A stretch of 64,000 nucleotides of DNA, taken from contig NZ_CP067125.1 in NCBI RefSeq assembly GCF_028553725.1, positions 62,001-126,000 on the forward strand. The letters are read 5' to 3'. This document shows, piece after piece, positions 16,159 through 25,840 of the stretch; the first letter of the stretch is position 1; every line of letters starts with the position of its first letter. Origin of the DNA: Paracoccus alcaliphilus. Its GTDB lineage: Bacteria > Pseudomonadota > Alphaproteobacteria > Rhodobacterales > Rhodobacteraceae. Both the position numbers and the translations under genes were made by a program. The notes beneath the pieces are model-generated. The model saw nothing but the letters and a program-made list of their open reading frames with translations, had not been told where the DNA came from and searched no databases.

Positions 16159-19088
16159 CCCGTCTGTCCGGCGGCCTGATCGACCGCAGCCAAACGCTGT
16201 CCTTCACCTTCGACGGGCGCAGATTCACCGGCCATCCGGGCGATACGCTGGCCTCGGCGCTGCTGGCGAATGATGTGCGGCTGATGGGGCGCAGCTTCAA
16301 ATATCACCGCCCGCGCGGGTTGATCGCGGCAGGATCCGAGGAACCGAACGCGCTGGTCGAACTGCGCCAAGGCGCGCGGCAGGAACCCAACACCCGCGCC
16401 ACCGTGGCCGAGCTGTTCGACGGGTTGGAGGCGCGCAGCCAGAACCGCATCGGCTCGCTTCGGTTCGATCTGATGGCGGTGAATGACCTGCTGTCGCCCT
16501 TCTTCGCGGCGGGGTTCTATTACAAGACCTTCATGTGGCCGCGCGCCTTCTGGGAAAAGCTGTATGAACCCGCGATCCGCCGCGCGGCAGGGCTGGGCAG
16601 CCTGTCGATGCAGCCCGACCCCGATGGTTACGACAAGGGGTTTCTGCATTGCGACCTGCTGATCGTCGGTGGCGGCGCGGCGGGGCTGGCGGCAGCGCTG
16701 ACGGCGGCGCGCAGCGGGGCAAGCGTGATCCTGGCGGATGAGGATTTCCGTCTGGGAGGGCGACTGCTGGCGGAAACGCATCTGCTGGACGACACCCCCG
16801 GTCCCGACTGGGTTGCGGGGATCGAGGCCGAACTGGCCAGCCTGCCCAACCTGCGCATCATGCGCCGCACCACCGTTTTCGGCACATTCGATCACGGTAT
16901 CTATGGCGCGGTCGAGCGGGTGGCCGATCATCTGCCCGACCCCGGCAGGCAACCGCGCCAGACGCTGTGGCGGATCACCGCAAAACGTGCCGTTCTGGCG
17001 GCGGGCGCCATCGAGCGGCACATCCCCTTTGCCAATAACGACCGTCCGGGGGTGATGCTGGCCGGGGCGATGCGCGCCTTCGCCAATCGTTGGGCGGTCA
17101 GCCCCGCCGACCGGATCGCCATTTTCACCAACAATGACGACGGCCATCGCACCGCGCTGGACCTTGCCGCCAAGGGCATCGGGATTGCGGGCGTGATCGA
17201 CAGCCGCCCGGATGCGGTGGCGCAGGGCGACTATCGGCTGTTCGCCGGCGGTATGGTCAGCAATTCCAGGGGCCGTCTGGGCCTGACGAAGATCGAGGTG
17301 CGGCACAATGGCCGCAGCCAGTGGCTGGATTGTGGCGCATTGGCCGTATCGGGAGGGTGGAACCCGAACCTGCATCTGTCCTCGCATCACCGGGGCCGCC
17401 CGGTCTGGGACGAGGCCGCGCAAGCCTTTCTGCCCGGCCCCGATGGCCCGCCGGGCCTGATCGTGGCCGGGGCCGCCAATGGTCAGGGCAGCACCGCACA
17501 GGCCCTGCGCTCGGGCGCCGAGGCTGCCCGCGATGCGCTGGCGGAACTGGACATCACCGCCACCTTGCCCGCCCTGCCGCAGACCGAGGATGCCGCGCAT
17601 AACCTGCATCCACTGTGGCATGTGCCGGGCAAGGGCCGGGCATGGGTCGACTTCCAGAACGATGTGACGGTCAAAGATATCGCGCTGGCCCATCAGGAAA
17701 ACATGCGCCCGGTCGAGCATCTGAAACGTTGGACCACGCTTGGCATGGCGACCGATCAGGGCAAGACGGCGAATGTCACCGCGCTGGCGGTCATGTCGGA
17801 GCTGACCGGCAAGCCGATCCCCGAGACCGGCACCACGATCTTCCGTCCGCCCTATACGCCGGTCGCGCTGTCGGTGCTGGGCGGCGGCGACAATGGCGCG
17901 CATTTCCGCCCACGCCGGTTGACGCCGACGCACCCTTGGGCGCAATCGCAAGGCGCGGTCTTTGTCGAGGTCGGACAATGGATGCGGGCGCAATATTTCC
18001 CCCGCCCGGATGAAACCCACTGGCGCGAATCCGTGGACCGAGAGGTTCTGGCCACCCGCAAGGGCGTCGGCATCTGCGACGTGACCACGCTTGGCAAGGT
18101 CGATGTGCAGGGCGCGGATGCGGGTGAATTCCTGAACCGGCTGTATTGCAACGCGATGGCCAGCCTCAGGGTCGGGATGACCCGCTATGGCCTGATGCTG
18201 CGCGAGGATGGCGTGGCCTGGGACGACGGCACCTGCGCCCGGCTGGCCGAGGATCACTATGTGGTCACGACCACCACCGCGCAGGCCGGGCCGGTCTATC
18301 GCCATATGGAATTCGTCCCCCAATGCCTGTGGCCGGAACTGGATGTGCAGTTGATATCCACCACCGACGCATGGGCGCAGATCGCAGTGGCCGGGCCGAA
18401 TGCGCGCCGGCTGCTGGAACGGATCGTGGACGGGTTCGACATCTCGAACGAGGCCTTTCCCTTCATGGCCTGCACCAATCTGACGGTTTGCGGCGGGCTG
18501 CGGGCGCGGCTGTTCCGCATCAGCTTTTCGGGCGAGCTGGCCTATGAGGTCGCGGTGCCCGCGCGCTACGGCAATGCGCTGATGGCGCGGCTGGTCGATC
18601 TGGGCGCGGATCTGGGCGCGACCCCTTACGGGACCGAGGCGCTTGGCGTGATGCGGATCGAAAAGGGCCACGCGGCGGGTAATGAGCTGAACGGCCAGAC
18701 CAGCGCGCAGATGCTGGGCATGGGCCGGATGGTCAGCACGAAAAAGGACAGCATCGGCGCAGTCATGTCGCGGCGCGAGGGGATGCAGTCCGAAACCCGC
18801 GTGCTGGTGGGCCTGCAACCGGTCGATCCCGCCGAACCCGTCACCGCGGGCGCGCATCTGTTCCGTCAGGGCGATGCGCAGGATACGTTCAGCGATCAGG
18901 GCTGGATCTCCTCGGCCTGCCATTCGCCGCATGTCGGCTCGGGCATCGGCTTGGGGTTTCTGACCGATGGCGCCGCCCGGATGGGAGAGGTCATTCTGGC
19001 CGCCAACCCCTTGCAGGGGCAGCAGATCCTGCTGCGCGTCGTCTCGCCCCATTTCATCGACCCCGAAGGAGGGCGCCTGCGTGACTGA
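16155..19088 (+). CDS. mgdC: N-methylglutamate dehydrogenase subunit C (sarcosine oxidase alpha-like)
   Basis: The 977-residue protein matches the alpha subunit of heterotetrameric sarcosine oxidase: an N-terminal ferredoxin-fold segment (FDGRRFTGHPGDTLASALLA), an NAD-binding Rossmann domain (LLIVGGGAAGLAAALTAA, near residue 170), an oxidoreductase core and a C-terminal GcvT-like folate domain from about residue 600 (ICDVTTLGKVDVQGADAGEF). The folate domain would capture the methyl carbon as methylene-tetrahydrofolate. Length is typical for the family. It is coupled to mgdB by an ATGA overlap and to mgdD by an 8-base overlap. Confidence 0.88.
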   Translation: MTRLSGGLIDRSQTLSFTFDGRRFTGHPGDTLASALLANDVRLMGRSFKYHRPRGLIAAGSEEPNALVELRQGARQEPNTRATVAELFDGLEARSQNRIGSLRFDLMAVNDLLSPFFAAGFYYKTFMWPRAFWEKLYEPAIRRAAGLGSLSMQPDPDGYDKGFLHCDLLIVGGGAAGLAAALTAARSGASVILADEDFRLGGRLLAETHLLDDTPGPDWVAGIEAELASLPNLRIMRRTTVFGTFDHGIYGAVERVADHLPDPGRQPRQTLWRITAKRAVLAAGAIERHIPFANNDRPGVMLAGAMRAFANRWAVSPADRIAIFTNNDDGHRTALDLAAKGIGIAGVIDSRPDAVAQGDYRLFAGGMVSNSRGRLGLTKIEVRHNGRSQWLDCGALAVSGGWNPNLHLSSHHRGRPVWDEAAQAFLPGPDGPPGLIVAGAANGQGSTAQALRSGAEAARDALAELDITATLPALPQTEDAAHNLHPLWHVPGKGRAWVDFQNDVTVKDIALAHQENMRPVEHLKRWTTLGMATDQGKTANVTALAVMSELTGKPIPETGTTIFRPPYTPVALSVLGGGDNGAHFRPRRLTPTHPWAQSQGAVFVEVGQWMRAQYFPRPDETHWRESVDREVLATRKGVGICDVTTLGKVDVQGADAGEFLNRLYCNAMASLRVGMTRYGLMLREDGVAWDDGTCARLAEDHYVVTTTTAQAGPVYRHMEFVPQCLWPELDVQLISTTDAWAQIAVAGPNARRLLERIVDGFDISNEAFPFMACTNLTVCGGLRARLFRISFSGELAYEVAVPARYGNALMARLVDLGADLGATPYGTEALGVMRIEKGHAAGNELNGQTSAQMLGMGRMVSTKKDSIGAVMSRREGMQSETRVLVGLQPVDPAEPVTAGAHLFRQGDAQDTFSDQGWISSACHSPHVGSGIGLGFLTDGAARMGEVILAANPLQGQQILLRVVSPHFIDPEGGRLRD

Positions 19089-19644
19089 CCTGACCCCGAT
19101 CACCGCCCTTGGCGACGCGACACCGCTGGACCAGCGTTTCGGCGCGCTACGGATTACCGAAAATACCGGTCTGGGGCTGGCATCCCTCACCCTGCGTCGG
19201 GGCGCGGCGCGGCCCGCGCCGATGGGGCTGGAACTGCCGGGACCGGGCGAATGGGCCGAAGGGCAGGGGATCGCCGCCCTCTGGACCGGCCCCGATCAAT
19301 GGCTGATCGAGTTTCCGGGCCGCGCGGCCGATGATCTGGCCGCCGAACTGGCCGCCCATGCGCCGGGCTGCTCGGTCACCGAACAGACCGAAAGCTGGGT
19401 GGCCTTCGAGATCGAGGCCGACAGTCCCGAACTGATCCGCGCGATGATGGAAAAGCTGGTCAATCTGGACGCCCAAGCCTTCGGCCCCGGCAGCGGCACC
19501 CGGACCCTTGTCCATCACATGAGCGTTTTCATCATCCGCCGGGCATCGGCAAAACTGGCTATCTTCGGCATGCGCAGCATGGCCAGATCGCTGTGGCATG
19601 CGCTAGAGGGAACTGCCACACGTCTGAAAGGAACTCCTGAATGA
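19081..19644 (+). CDS. mgdD: N-methylglutamate dehydrogenase subunit D (sarcosine oxidase gamma-like)
   Basis: The 187-residue protein resembles the gamma subunit of sarcosine oxidase, itself a reduced GcvT-like fold ([41 protein letters not shown]). It starts at GTG 19081, inside the last codons of mgdC, behind a strong GAAGGAGGG ribosome site. A longer upstream frame inside mgdC lacks support. It completes the four-subunit enzyme and its stop overlaps folD by four bases. Confidence 0.8.
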   Translation: MTDLTPITALGDATPLDQRFGALRITENTGLGLASLTLRRGAARPAPMGLELPGPGEWAEGQGIAALWTGPDQWLIEFPGRAADDLAAELAAHAPGCSVTEQTESWVAFEIEADSPELIRAMMEKLVNLDAQAFGPGSGTRTLVHHMSVFIIRRASAKLAIFGMRSMARSLWHALEGTATRLKGTPE

Positions 19645-20546
19645 GCGATGCAACCACCGACCAAGACAATCTGATCGACGGCAAGGCCTTCGCGGCGGAT
19701 GTGCGACAGCGCGTTGCCGCCCATGTCACCCGGCTGAAGCAGGACCGTATCACGCCGGGACTGGCGGTGGTTCTGGTGGGCGAGGACCCGGCCAGCGAAG
19801 TCTATGTCCGCAACAAGGGCATCCAGACCCGCGAGGTCGGGATGAACTCTTACGAACACAAGCTGCCCGCCGATACCACGCAGGACGCGCTGATGGCGCT
19901 GATCGGGCGGCTGAACGCCGATGCCGATGTGCATGGGATTCTGGTGCAACTGCCGCTGCCCGATCATCTGGACGCCGAGGCAGTGCTGAACGCGATCGAT
20001 CCGGGCAAGGATGTCGATGGCTTTCACATCCTCAATGTCGGGCTGCTGGCAACCGGGCAGAAGGCGATGGTGCCCTGCACGCCGCTGGGTTGCCTGATGA
20101 TGCTGCGCGACCGGCTGGGCGATCTGTCGGGGTTGAACGCGGTGATCGTGGGCCGCAGCAATATCGTCGGCAAACCGATGGCGCAACTGCTGCTGCGCGA
20201 CAGCTGCACCGTGACCATCGCCCATTCCCGCACCCGCGATCTGGCCGGGGTCTGTCGGCAGGCGGATATTCTTGTCGCCGCGGTCGGGCGGCCCCGGATG
20301 ATCCCCGGCGACTGGGTCAAGCCCGGCGCGACGGTCATCGACGTGGGCATCAACCGGATCGAGGATGGCGGCCGCACCAGGCTGGTCGGCGATGTCGATT
20401 TCGCCAGTGCCCGTGCGGTCGCGGGCGCGATCACCCCGGTTCCGGGCGGCGTCGGCCCGATGACCATCGCCTGCCTGCTGGCCAATACCCTGACCGCCTG
20501 CTGCCGCGCAGCCGGGCTGCCCGAACCCGAAGGGCTGACCGCGTAA
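19641..20546 (+). CDS. folD: Bifunctional methylene-H4F dehydrogenase/methenyl-H4F cyclohydrolase
   Basis: The 301-residue protein is a full-length FolD: the [17 protein letters not shown] catalytic-lysine region is varied in the usual place, [10 protein letters not shown] follows, and the NADP-binding [15 protein letters not shown] and [12 protein letters not shown] motifs are intact. It converts methylene-tetrahydrofolate to formyl-tetrahydrofolate. Overlap with mgdD (ATGA) and the following purU indicate a dedicated copy for oxidising the C1 unit released from N-methylglutamate and possibly from dimethylamine. Confidence 0.93.
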   Translation: MSDATTDQDNLIDGKAFAADVRQRVAAHVTRLKQDRITPGLAVVLVGEDPASEVYVRNKGIQTREVGMNSYEHKLPADTTQDALMALIGRLNADADVHGILVQLPLPDHLDAEAVLNAIDPGKDVDGFHILNVGLLATGQKAMVPCTPLGCLMMLRDRLGDLSGLNAVIVGRSNIVGKPMAQLLLRDSCTVTIAHSRTRDLAGVCRQADILVAAVGRPRMIPGDWVKPGATVIDVGINRIEDGGRTRLVGDVDFASARAVAGAITPVPGGVGPMTIACLLANTLTACCRAAGLPEPEGLTA

Positions 20547-20627
20547 CGGCACCCACCCGCCAGCCAATGCCATGAATCAATCAGCGGGGCGGGCCGGAAT
20601 CCTCCCCTTTCACGACAGGAGACGCCA

Positions 20628-21512
20628 ATGTCCAAATTCTGCCTGACCGTTGCCTGCGATTCCACCCGTGGCATCGTTGCGGCCATTTCCGGCTATCTGG
20701 CCGATCAGGGCTGCAACATCACCGCCAGCTCTCAATATGACGACCCGCAGACGGGAAAATTCTTCATGCGCGTCAGCTTCGTGCCGGAAACCGGCGCGAC
20801 GCTGGACAAGCTGGACAAAGGCTTTGACGAGGCCGCCCGGAAATTCGGCATGACCTGGCAGTTCCATGACGAAGGGCGGAAGATGAAAGTCGTCGTCATG
20901 GTCAGCCGTTTCGGGCATTGCCTGAACGATCTGCTGTATCGCTGGCGGATCGGGGCGCTGCCCATCGACATCGTGGCGGTGATCTCGAACCATCTGGACT
21001 ATCAGAAGGTGGTGGTGAACCACGACATCCCGTTCCACTACATCAAGGTCACCAAGGAAAACAAACCCGAGGCCGAGGCGGCGCAGATGCGCATCGTCGA
21101 GGACAGCGGCGCCGAACTGGTCGTGCTGGCGCGCTACATGCAGGTGCTGTCCGAGGAAATGTGCCGTGTCATGTCGGGCCGGATCATCAACATCCACCAT
21201 TCCTTCCTGCCGAGCTTCAAGGGCGCGAACCCCTACAAGCAGGCCTATGAACGCGGGGTGAAGCTGATCGGCGCGACCTCGCATTATGTGACGACCGATC
21301 TGGACGAGGGCCCGATCATCGAGCAGGACATCATCCGCGTGACCCACGGCCAGTCGCCCGAGGATTACGTCAGCCTTGGCCGCGACGTCGAAAGCCAGGT
21401 GCTGGCCCGCGCCATCCACGCCCATGCCAATCACCGGGTTTTCCTGAACGGCAGCAAGACCGTGGTCTTTCCCGCCTCGCCCGGTTCGTTCTCAAGCGAG
21501 CGGATGGGCTGA
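20628..21512 (+). CDS. purU: Formyltetrahydrofolate deformylase
   Basis: The 294-residue enzyme has an N-terminal ACT domain (FCLTVACDSTRGIVAAISGYL) and a C-terminal formyltransferase-fold catalytic domain with NIHHSFLPSFKGANPY and the downstream GATSHYVTTDLDEGPIIEQ. It hydrolyses formyl-tetrahydrofolate to formate and tetrahydrofolate, regenerating the C1 carrier. Placed after mgdABCD-folD, it would let the pathway end in formate. A GACAGGAGACGCC ribosome site precedes the ATG. Confidence 0.92.
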   Translation: MSKFCLTVACDSTRGIVAAISGYLADQGCNITASSQYDDPQTGKFFMRVSFVPETGATLDKLDKGFDEAARKFGMTWQFHDEGRKMKVVVMVSRFGHCLNDLLYRWRIGALPIDIVAVISNHLDYQKVVVNHDIPFHYIKVTKENKPEAEAAQMRIVEDSGAELVVLARYMQVLSEEMCRVMSGRIINIHHSFLPSFKGANPYKQAYERGVKLIGATSHYVTTDLDEGPIIEQDIIRVTHGQSPEDYVSLGRDVESQVLARAIHAHANHRVFLNGSKTVVFPASPGSFSSERMG

Positions 21513-21529
21513 GCGGTCCGCCCCCGGTT

Positions 21530-21547
21530 CCGGCCCTAACGGGCCGG
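21530..21547. terminator. Hairpin between convergent purU and MFS gene
   Basis: CCGGCCC-TAAC-GGGCCGG forms a perfect 7-bp stem with a 4-nt loop 17 nt after the purU stop. It overlaps the last codons and stop of the convergent transporter. No T tract is present on either side. Confidence 0.5.
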
Positions 21548-23008
21548 TGCCGCCTTGCGCCAGATGCCGAAGGCCACCACCAGCAACAGCAGGATCGCCA
21601 CGCCGATCACCCCGACGAATGCCTGATCGAACGCCGCGCGGGCCAGCCGGGCCATCTCGGACGCGCGCGCGGGGCTCATGGTTTCCGCGACCATCAAAGC
21701 CTCGTCAAGACTGTCGGCGACGACCGGGGGCAGGCCCACAGGCACGATCATCGCGCGGGAATAAAGCGCCGACATCAGGCTGCCCAGAAGCGCGATGCCA
21801 AGCGCGCCGCCCAGTTCATAGGACACCTCTTCGATCGAGGCCGCCATGCCTGCGCGATCCTCGGGCGCGGACAGCATGATGACGCTGGAGGCCGCCGTCA
21901 TCGCCGCACCGACCCCGAAGCCCATGACCGCCAGCGCCGACAGCCACAGCCAGACCGGCCCGTCATGGCTGACCAGATAGGCCGCAAGCGCGCAGCCGGT
22001 CAGCGTCAGCGACGTCCACAGGATCCGGGTCTCGCCCAGACGCGGCAGCGCCAGACCGGCCAGCGGCCCGGCAATGAACGACGCCAGCGGGATGGGCAGG
22101 ATCAGCAGCCCCGCCTGCAACGGCGAATGGCCCAGCACCAGTTGCAGCCGCTGGCTGAAGACCAGCTCGACCCCGATCAGCGCCGCCGAAGCAACCAGCG
22201 CCGTCGCCACGCCCGATGAAAACCGCGCATCGCGAAACAGCGAGAAATCGATCAGCGGCGCGGTGCTGGCCAGCTGGCGGCGCACGAAGGCGATCATCGC
22301 CACCAGACCGATGGCGAAACCCAGCGCGGCGGCCATCCATGACGGGTCGCGCTTGCTGATTTCCTTCACCGCATGGATCAGACCGACAAGGCCGATCATC
22401 ACCTGAACCGAGCCCCGCAGATCGAACGGCTGGCTGCGACTGCCGGGACGGTTCACCAGCAACGCCGCACCCGCCACCAGCGCCAGCAGGACGACCGGCA
22501 CATTGATCAGAAAGACCGAGCCCCACCAGAACCACTCCAGCAACAGCCCGCCGATCACCGGCCCCAGCGCCGCCCCGCCCGAGGCCACCGCCGCCCAGAT
22601 GCCGATGGCAAAGGCGCGCTCGCCCTCGTCCGTGAAGGTCAGCCGGATCAGCGACAGGGTGGCGGGCATCATCATCGCCGCGCCCACGGCCAGCAACACC
22701 CGCGCAGCGATCAGCATCGGAGCCGAGGGCGCGAAAGCCGCCGCCAGCGAGGCCGTGCCAAAGACCGCCAGCCCGGTCAGAAACATCCGCTTGTGCCCAA
22801 AGCGGTCGCCAAGCGCCCCCAGCCCCGGCAGCAGCCCCGCCACCACCAGCGGATAGGCGTTGATGATCCACAGTTTTTGCGTCGCCGTCGCCGCCAGATC
22901 ATGCGTCAGCCGCGGCAGCGCCGTATAAAGCACGGTCATGTCGATCACGATCAGAAACAGCGCGCTTGAGACAATGGCCAGAACCAGCCAGCGGTTGCGG
23001 GGGAACAT
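21536..23008 (-). CDS. MFS transporter, DHA2-type drug exporter family
   Basis: The 490-residue protein has about 14 membrane segments and the DHA2 signature near the N-terminus (FLIVIDMTVLYTALPRLTHDL), motif A (LGDRFGHKRMFLTGLAVFG) and the TM5 segment GPVIGGLLLEWFWWGSVFLINVP. It is a proton-coupled exporter of an unknown compound. It ends the minus-strand operon that starts with the DapA-like lyase, 45 bp after the small monooxygenase-fold gene, so it may export a toxic pathway intermediate or analogue. Confidence 0.85.
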   Translation of the reverse strand: MFPRNRWLVLAIVSSALFLIVIDMTVLYTALPRLTHDLAATATQKLWIINAYPLVVAGLLPGLGALGDRFGHKRMFLTGLAVFGTASLAAAFAPSAPMLIAARVLLAVGAAMMMPATLSLIRLTFTDEGERAFAIGIWAAVASGGAALGPVIGGLLLEWFWWGSVFLINVPVVLLALVAGAALLVNRPGSRSQPFDLRGSVQVMIGLVGLIHAVKEISKRDPSWMAAALGFAIGLVAMIAFVRRQLASTAPLIDFSLFRDARFSSGVATALVASAALIGVELVFSQRLQLVLGHSPLQAGLLILPIPLASFIAGPLAGLALPRLGETRILWTSLTLTGCALAAYLVSHDGPVWLWLSALAVMGFGVGAAMTAASSVIMLSAPEDRAGMAASIEEVSYELGGALGIALLGSLMSALYSRAMIVPVGLPPVVADSLDEALMVAETMSPARASEMARLARAAFDQAFVGVIGVAILLLLVVAFGIWRKAAPAR

Positions 23009-23053
23009 CGGTGCAGCCTCGGTCAGGATGGAATGCGGGATTGTCCGCGCGGA

Positions 23054-23356
23054 TCAGACGGTTTCGGGCCAGAGGGGTGACAGGATGGTGATGTCGCGCT
23101 CGGCCGCCAGCAGTTCGGGCAGCGCCTCGTGCCATTCCTTGCGATAGGGGCGGTTCAGCTGCACATTCAGCACATCCTCGCGGCTGGCCCATGTCTCGTG
23201 CAGCACGAATTCATTGGGGCTGTCGGCCACCTGCGCCAGTCGCGCGTCGATAAAGGTTTCCTCGTGCCGCATATGGTCCAGCACCCCGGTCAGCAGGCGC
23301 AGAAATCGGTCGCGCTGTTCGGGACGCACGGTAAAGCGGATCAGATAGGTTTCCAT
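23054..23356 (-). CDS. Antibiotic biosynthesis monooxygenase (ABM) domain protein
   Basis: The 100-residue protein is a single ABM/YgiN-type ferredoxin-like domain (YLIRFTVRPEQRDRFLRLL; ETFIDARLAQVADSPNEFVL; ETWASREDVLNVQ). Such dimers act as cofactor-free monooxygenases on quinols or similar compounds, or as small sensors. I start it at ATG 23356 because domain homology begins there; the upstream extension overlaps the LysR gene. It lies between the LysR gene and the MFS exporter in the same operon. The substrate is unknown. Confidence 0.7.
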   Translation of the reverse strand: METYLIRFTVRPEQRDRFLRLLTGVLDHMRHEETFIDARLAQVADSPNEFVLHETWASREDVLNVQLNRPYRKEWHEALPELLAAERDITILSPLWPETV

Positions 23357-23399
23357 GGCCTTTGTCCTTGTCTTGCAGGCGGGTGATACGGACCGGCTG

Positions 23400-24407
23400 T
23401 CAGCTGGCGGTCGGATCGGCCATCCGCGCGGCTTCCGCCTGAAAATAGTCGATGAAATCAACGGTGTTTCGGCTGTCACGGGCGCCGGGGTTCAGCTTCA
23501 GGTAATAAGAGCGCCCGGCATCCAGCGGCATGTCGAAGATCCGCAGCAGCCGCCCGTCGGCCACCTGCCGATGCACCAGATGTCGCCAGCCAAGGATGAT
23601 GCCCTCGCCCGCCACCGCCGCATCGACCAATGTGCTGTAGCTGTTGGTGACAAAGCGGAAGGTCAGTTCGTCCACATGCAGACCGTGATGACGGAACCAG
23701 TCATCCCAGCGCAGCGGATACCACGAAATCGCGTCCGAGCTCCAATGCATCGGGTGCAGTTCCATCAGCTCGGCCTGCGGCAGCTGCATCAGCGATTCCA
23801 GCGGGCCATGCGCGGCAAGATAGTCCGGCGCGGCGACGGGATCGACGATTTCAGGAAACAGCCGGATCAGGTCCGGCCCGATCTGCGACCGCTCGTTGCC
23901 GCAGATCATCGCCAGATCGACCTCGTCGAAATCCTGCACCCGGTCGTTCTGGTCCGAGGCCAGCAGCGTGAATCGGATATCGGGGCGCAGCAGGCGATAG
24001 GCATCGGTCAGCGGTTTGACATAGCACGAGATCGCGGCATGGGTGCTGGCGATGGTGATGACCTTGCGGTCGGTGCGCTGGCCGATGCGAAAGATCGCAT
24101 CGCTTAACGTATCCAGGCCCCGGCCCACGGCCTCCAGCAGGGTCGCGCCTTCGGGCGTCAGTTCCATCATCTGATGCTTGCGGATGAACAACTGGCAATC
24201 CAGCGCCTTTTCCAGCCCCCGGATTTGCTGACTGATCGCCGCCTGCGTCACATGCAATTCGCTGGCCGCCAGCGTGAAGCTGCGATGTTTGGCCGCGATC
24301 TCGAAGGTGGCGAAAGCCCCCAGCGACGGCAGATGGCGCCGCCGTGGAGAGCGGCGCGTCTGCGGATCGGACCTCAGCAGGGTTCCTTCGTCGTCCGTTG
24401 CCGTCAT
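23400..24407 (-). CDS. LysR-family transcriptional regulator
   Basis: The 335-residue protein has a LysR winged helix-turn-helix (residues about 26-85: LGAFATFEIAAKHRSFTLAA, then AISQQIRGLEKALDCQLFIR) and a periplasmic-binding-like effector domain, and resembles GcvA-type members. It is embedded in the operon 5 bp after the FAD oxidase gene. It probably controls the divergent operons meeting at 28.3-28.8 kb, where two copies of a palindromic site occur. Confidence 0.85.
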   Translation of the reverse strand: MTATDDEGTLLRSDPQTRRSPRRRHLPSLGAFATFEIAAKHRSFTLAASELHVTQAAISQQIRGLEKALDCQLFIRKHQMMELTPEGATLLEAVGRGLDTLSDAIFRIGQRTDRKVITIASTHAAISCYVKPLTDAYRLLRPDIRFTLLASDQNDRVQDFDEVDLAMICGNERSQIGPDLIRLFPEIVDPVAAPDYLAAHGPLESLMQLPQAELMELHPMHWSSDAISWYPLRWDDWFRHHGLHVDELTFRFVTNSYSTLVDAAVAGEGIILGWRHLVHRQVADGRLLRIFDMPLDAGRSYYLKLNPGARDSRNTVDFIDYFQAEAARMADPTAS

Positions 24408-24412
24408 GGGTT

Positions 24413-25759
24413 CTATTCGTTATATGCGCGCCACTCTTTCCAACGAATGAACAGGTTTGCGCCGATTTCCGCAAGAGGGCGCGGCGGCAGGCGCTGCGGC
24501 ATCGGCTGCGCGGCAAAGTAATCCGTCACCTCGCCTTGATGGCCCAGCACGGTTTCCGCCGCCGCGATCCCGGCCAGAGTGCTGCGTGTCGTGCCCAGCC
24601 CGTTGCAGACGCAGGCGGCATAAAGGTCCCGGTCGATGCGCCCGGCGATGGATGTTCCGTTATAGGCAAGGCACAGATGCCCGGCCCATGAATATTCCAT
24701 CCCGACATCGGCCAGCTGCGGAAATCGCTTGTCGAACTTGCCACGCATGACCCGCGCCGCCGCCGCCACATCGCCGGCCGAGGCCGCCATGCCTGGCCGC
24801 AGCCGCGCCACGGTACGGGTAATGATCCGGTTGCCCCCCTGCGCGGCCGAGATCCGCCGCATGGTCGTGCCCATCGGGTCCGACGGCGTAACCCCCCAGT
24901 TCGTCGCGCCGCCCAGCCGTTGCAGGGCGTTGGGGGAAAGTTCCTCGGTCATGCTTGCGAACAGGAAGATGTGCATCAGCCGGCCCTTGGCAAAGCCGAA
25001 GCTTTCCAGATGACCGTTATTGGCCAGAATCACCGCGCCCGTATCGATCCGCCCCCGCGACGTCTGCACCGACCAGCCTCGATCCTGCTGGACCAGTTCG
25101 CAGACCGGGCTGTTTTCGAAGATCGCGCAGCCATGCGACAATCCGCCCGCAAGCCCCCGGATATAGCCCGCCGGTTGCAGCATCACAGTGCCCGGCGTGT
25201 AAAGCCCCGAACGGTAATGCGCCGACCCCGTCAACGCCTGCATCGCCTGCGCATCCAGCATCTCGCAGCCCTCATTCAATGAGGCCAGATGCGCGGCATA
25301 GGCGACATTCTGGGCATGGGCATGTTCGCTGACGGCGCCGTTCACCTTGCCCTCGTGGCGGAAATAGCCCTCGGGGATGGCGTATTCCTCGACCGCCTGC
25401 CGGGCGAAACCGATCGCGTGGCGGTTCAGTTCGATCAGCGAGCGGTCGCTGGCAGAGCTTTCACCGGCGTAATCCTCGGATGTCAGTTCGTGCGGCAGGT
25501 CGATCATGAAGCCGGAATTGCGGCCCGCCGCGCCCTTGCCGATCTCGCCCGCCTCGATCACCGCGACCGATGCGCGGGGGTCCAGTTGCCGCAGGCGTCG
25601 GACGGCGGACAATCCCGCGAATCCGCCGCCGATCACCACGACATCGCATATCCGGTGCCCCTCCAACGTGGCAAAGGGGGCGCGCGGCCCAAGGATGGCA
25701 TCCCATCCGGCGATGCCGGTCTGGCGGGGCAACCGTCTGACGCCGAGTTTCTGGGCCAT
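24413..25759 (-). CDS. FAD-dependent amine/amino acid oxidoreductase (DAO fold, PuuB-like)
   Basis: The 448-residue flavoprotein carries CDVVVIGGGFAGLSAVRRL (Gly44-49 dinucleotide motif) and GKGAAGRNSGFMIDLPHEL, a layout seen in gamma-glutamylputrescine oxidase and related secondary-amine oxidases. The N-terminal GWDAILGPRAPFATLEG also fits PuuB-like members. It would oxidise a C-N bond to an imine. Given its partners (DapA-like lyase, semialdehyde-type dehydrogenase, racemase-family enzyme) it may oxidise a cyclic or D-imino acid such as cis-4-hydroxy-D-proline, but the PuuB likeness leaves other amines open. ATG 25759 is chosen over TTG 25771. Confidence 0.7.
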   Translation of the reverse strand: MAQKLGVRRLPRQTGIAGWDAILGPRAPFATLEGHRICDVVVIGGGFAGLSAVRRLRQLDPRASVAVIEAGEIGKGAAGRNSGFMIDLPHELTSEDYAGESSASDRSLIELNRHAIGFARQAVEEYAIPEGYFRHEGKVNGAVSEHAHAQNVAYAAHLASLNEGCEMLDAQAMQALTGSAHYRSGLYTPGTVMLQPAGYIRGLAGGLSHGCAIFENSPVCELVQQDRGWSVQTSRGRIDTGAVILANNGHLESFGFAKGRLMHIFLFASMTEELSPNALQRLGGATNWGVTPSDPMGTTMRRISAAQGGNRIITRTVARLRPGMAASAGDVAAAARVMRGKFDKRFPQLADVGMEYSWAGHLCLAYNGTSIAGRIDRDLYAACVCNGLGTTRSTLAGIAAAETVLGHQGEVTDYFAAQPMPQRLPPRPLAEIGANLFIRWKEWRAYNE

Positions 25760-25840
25760 TGTGAACCTCAAGGGAAACAGCCGGAGTCAGCGTCATGCCG
25801 GCTCCGGTCGATTGCACCGTCGCAGCGATTGGGCCGGGGG

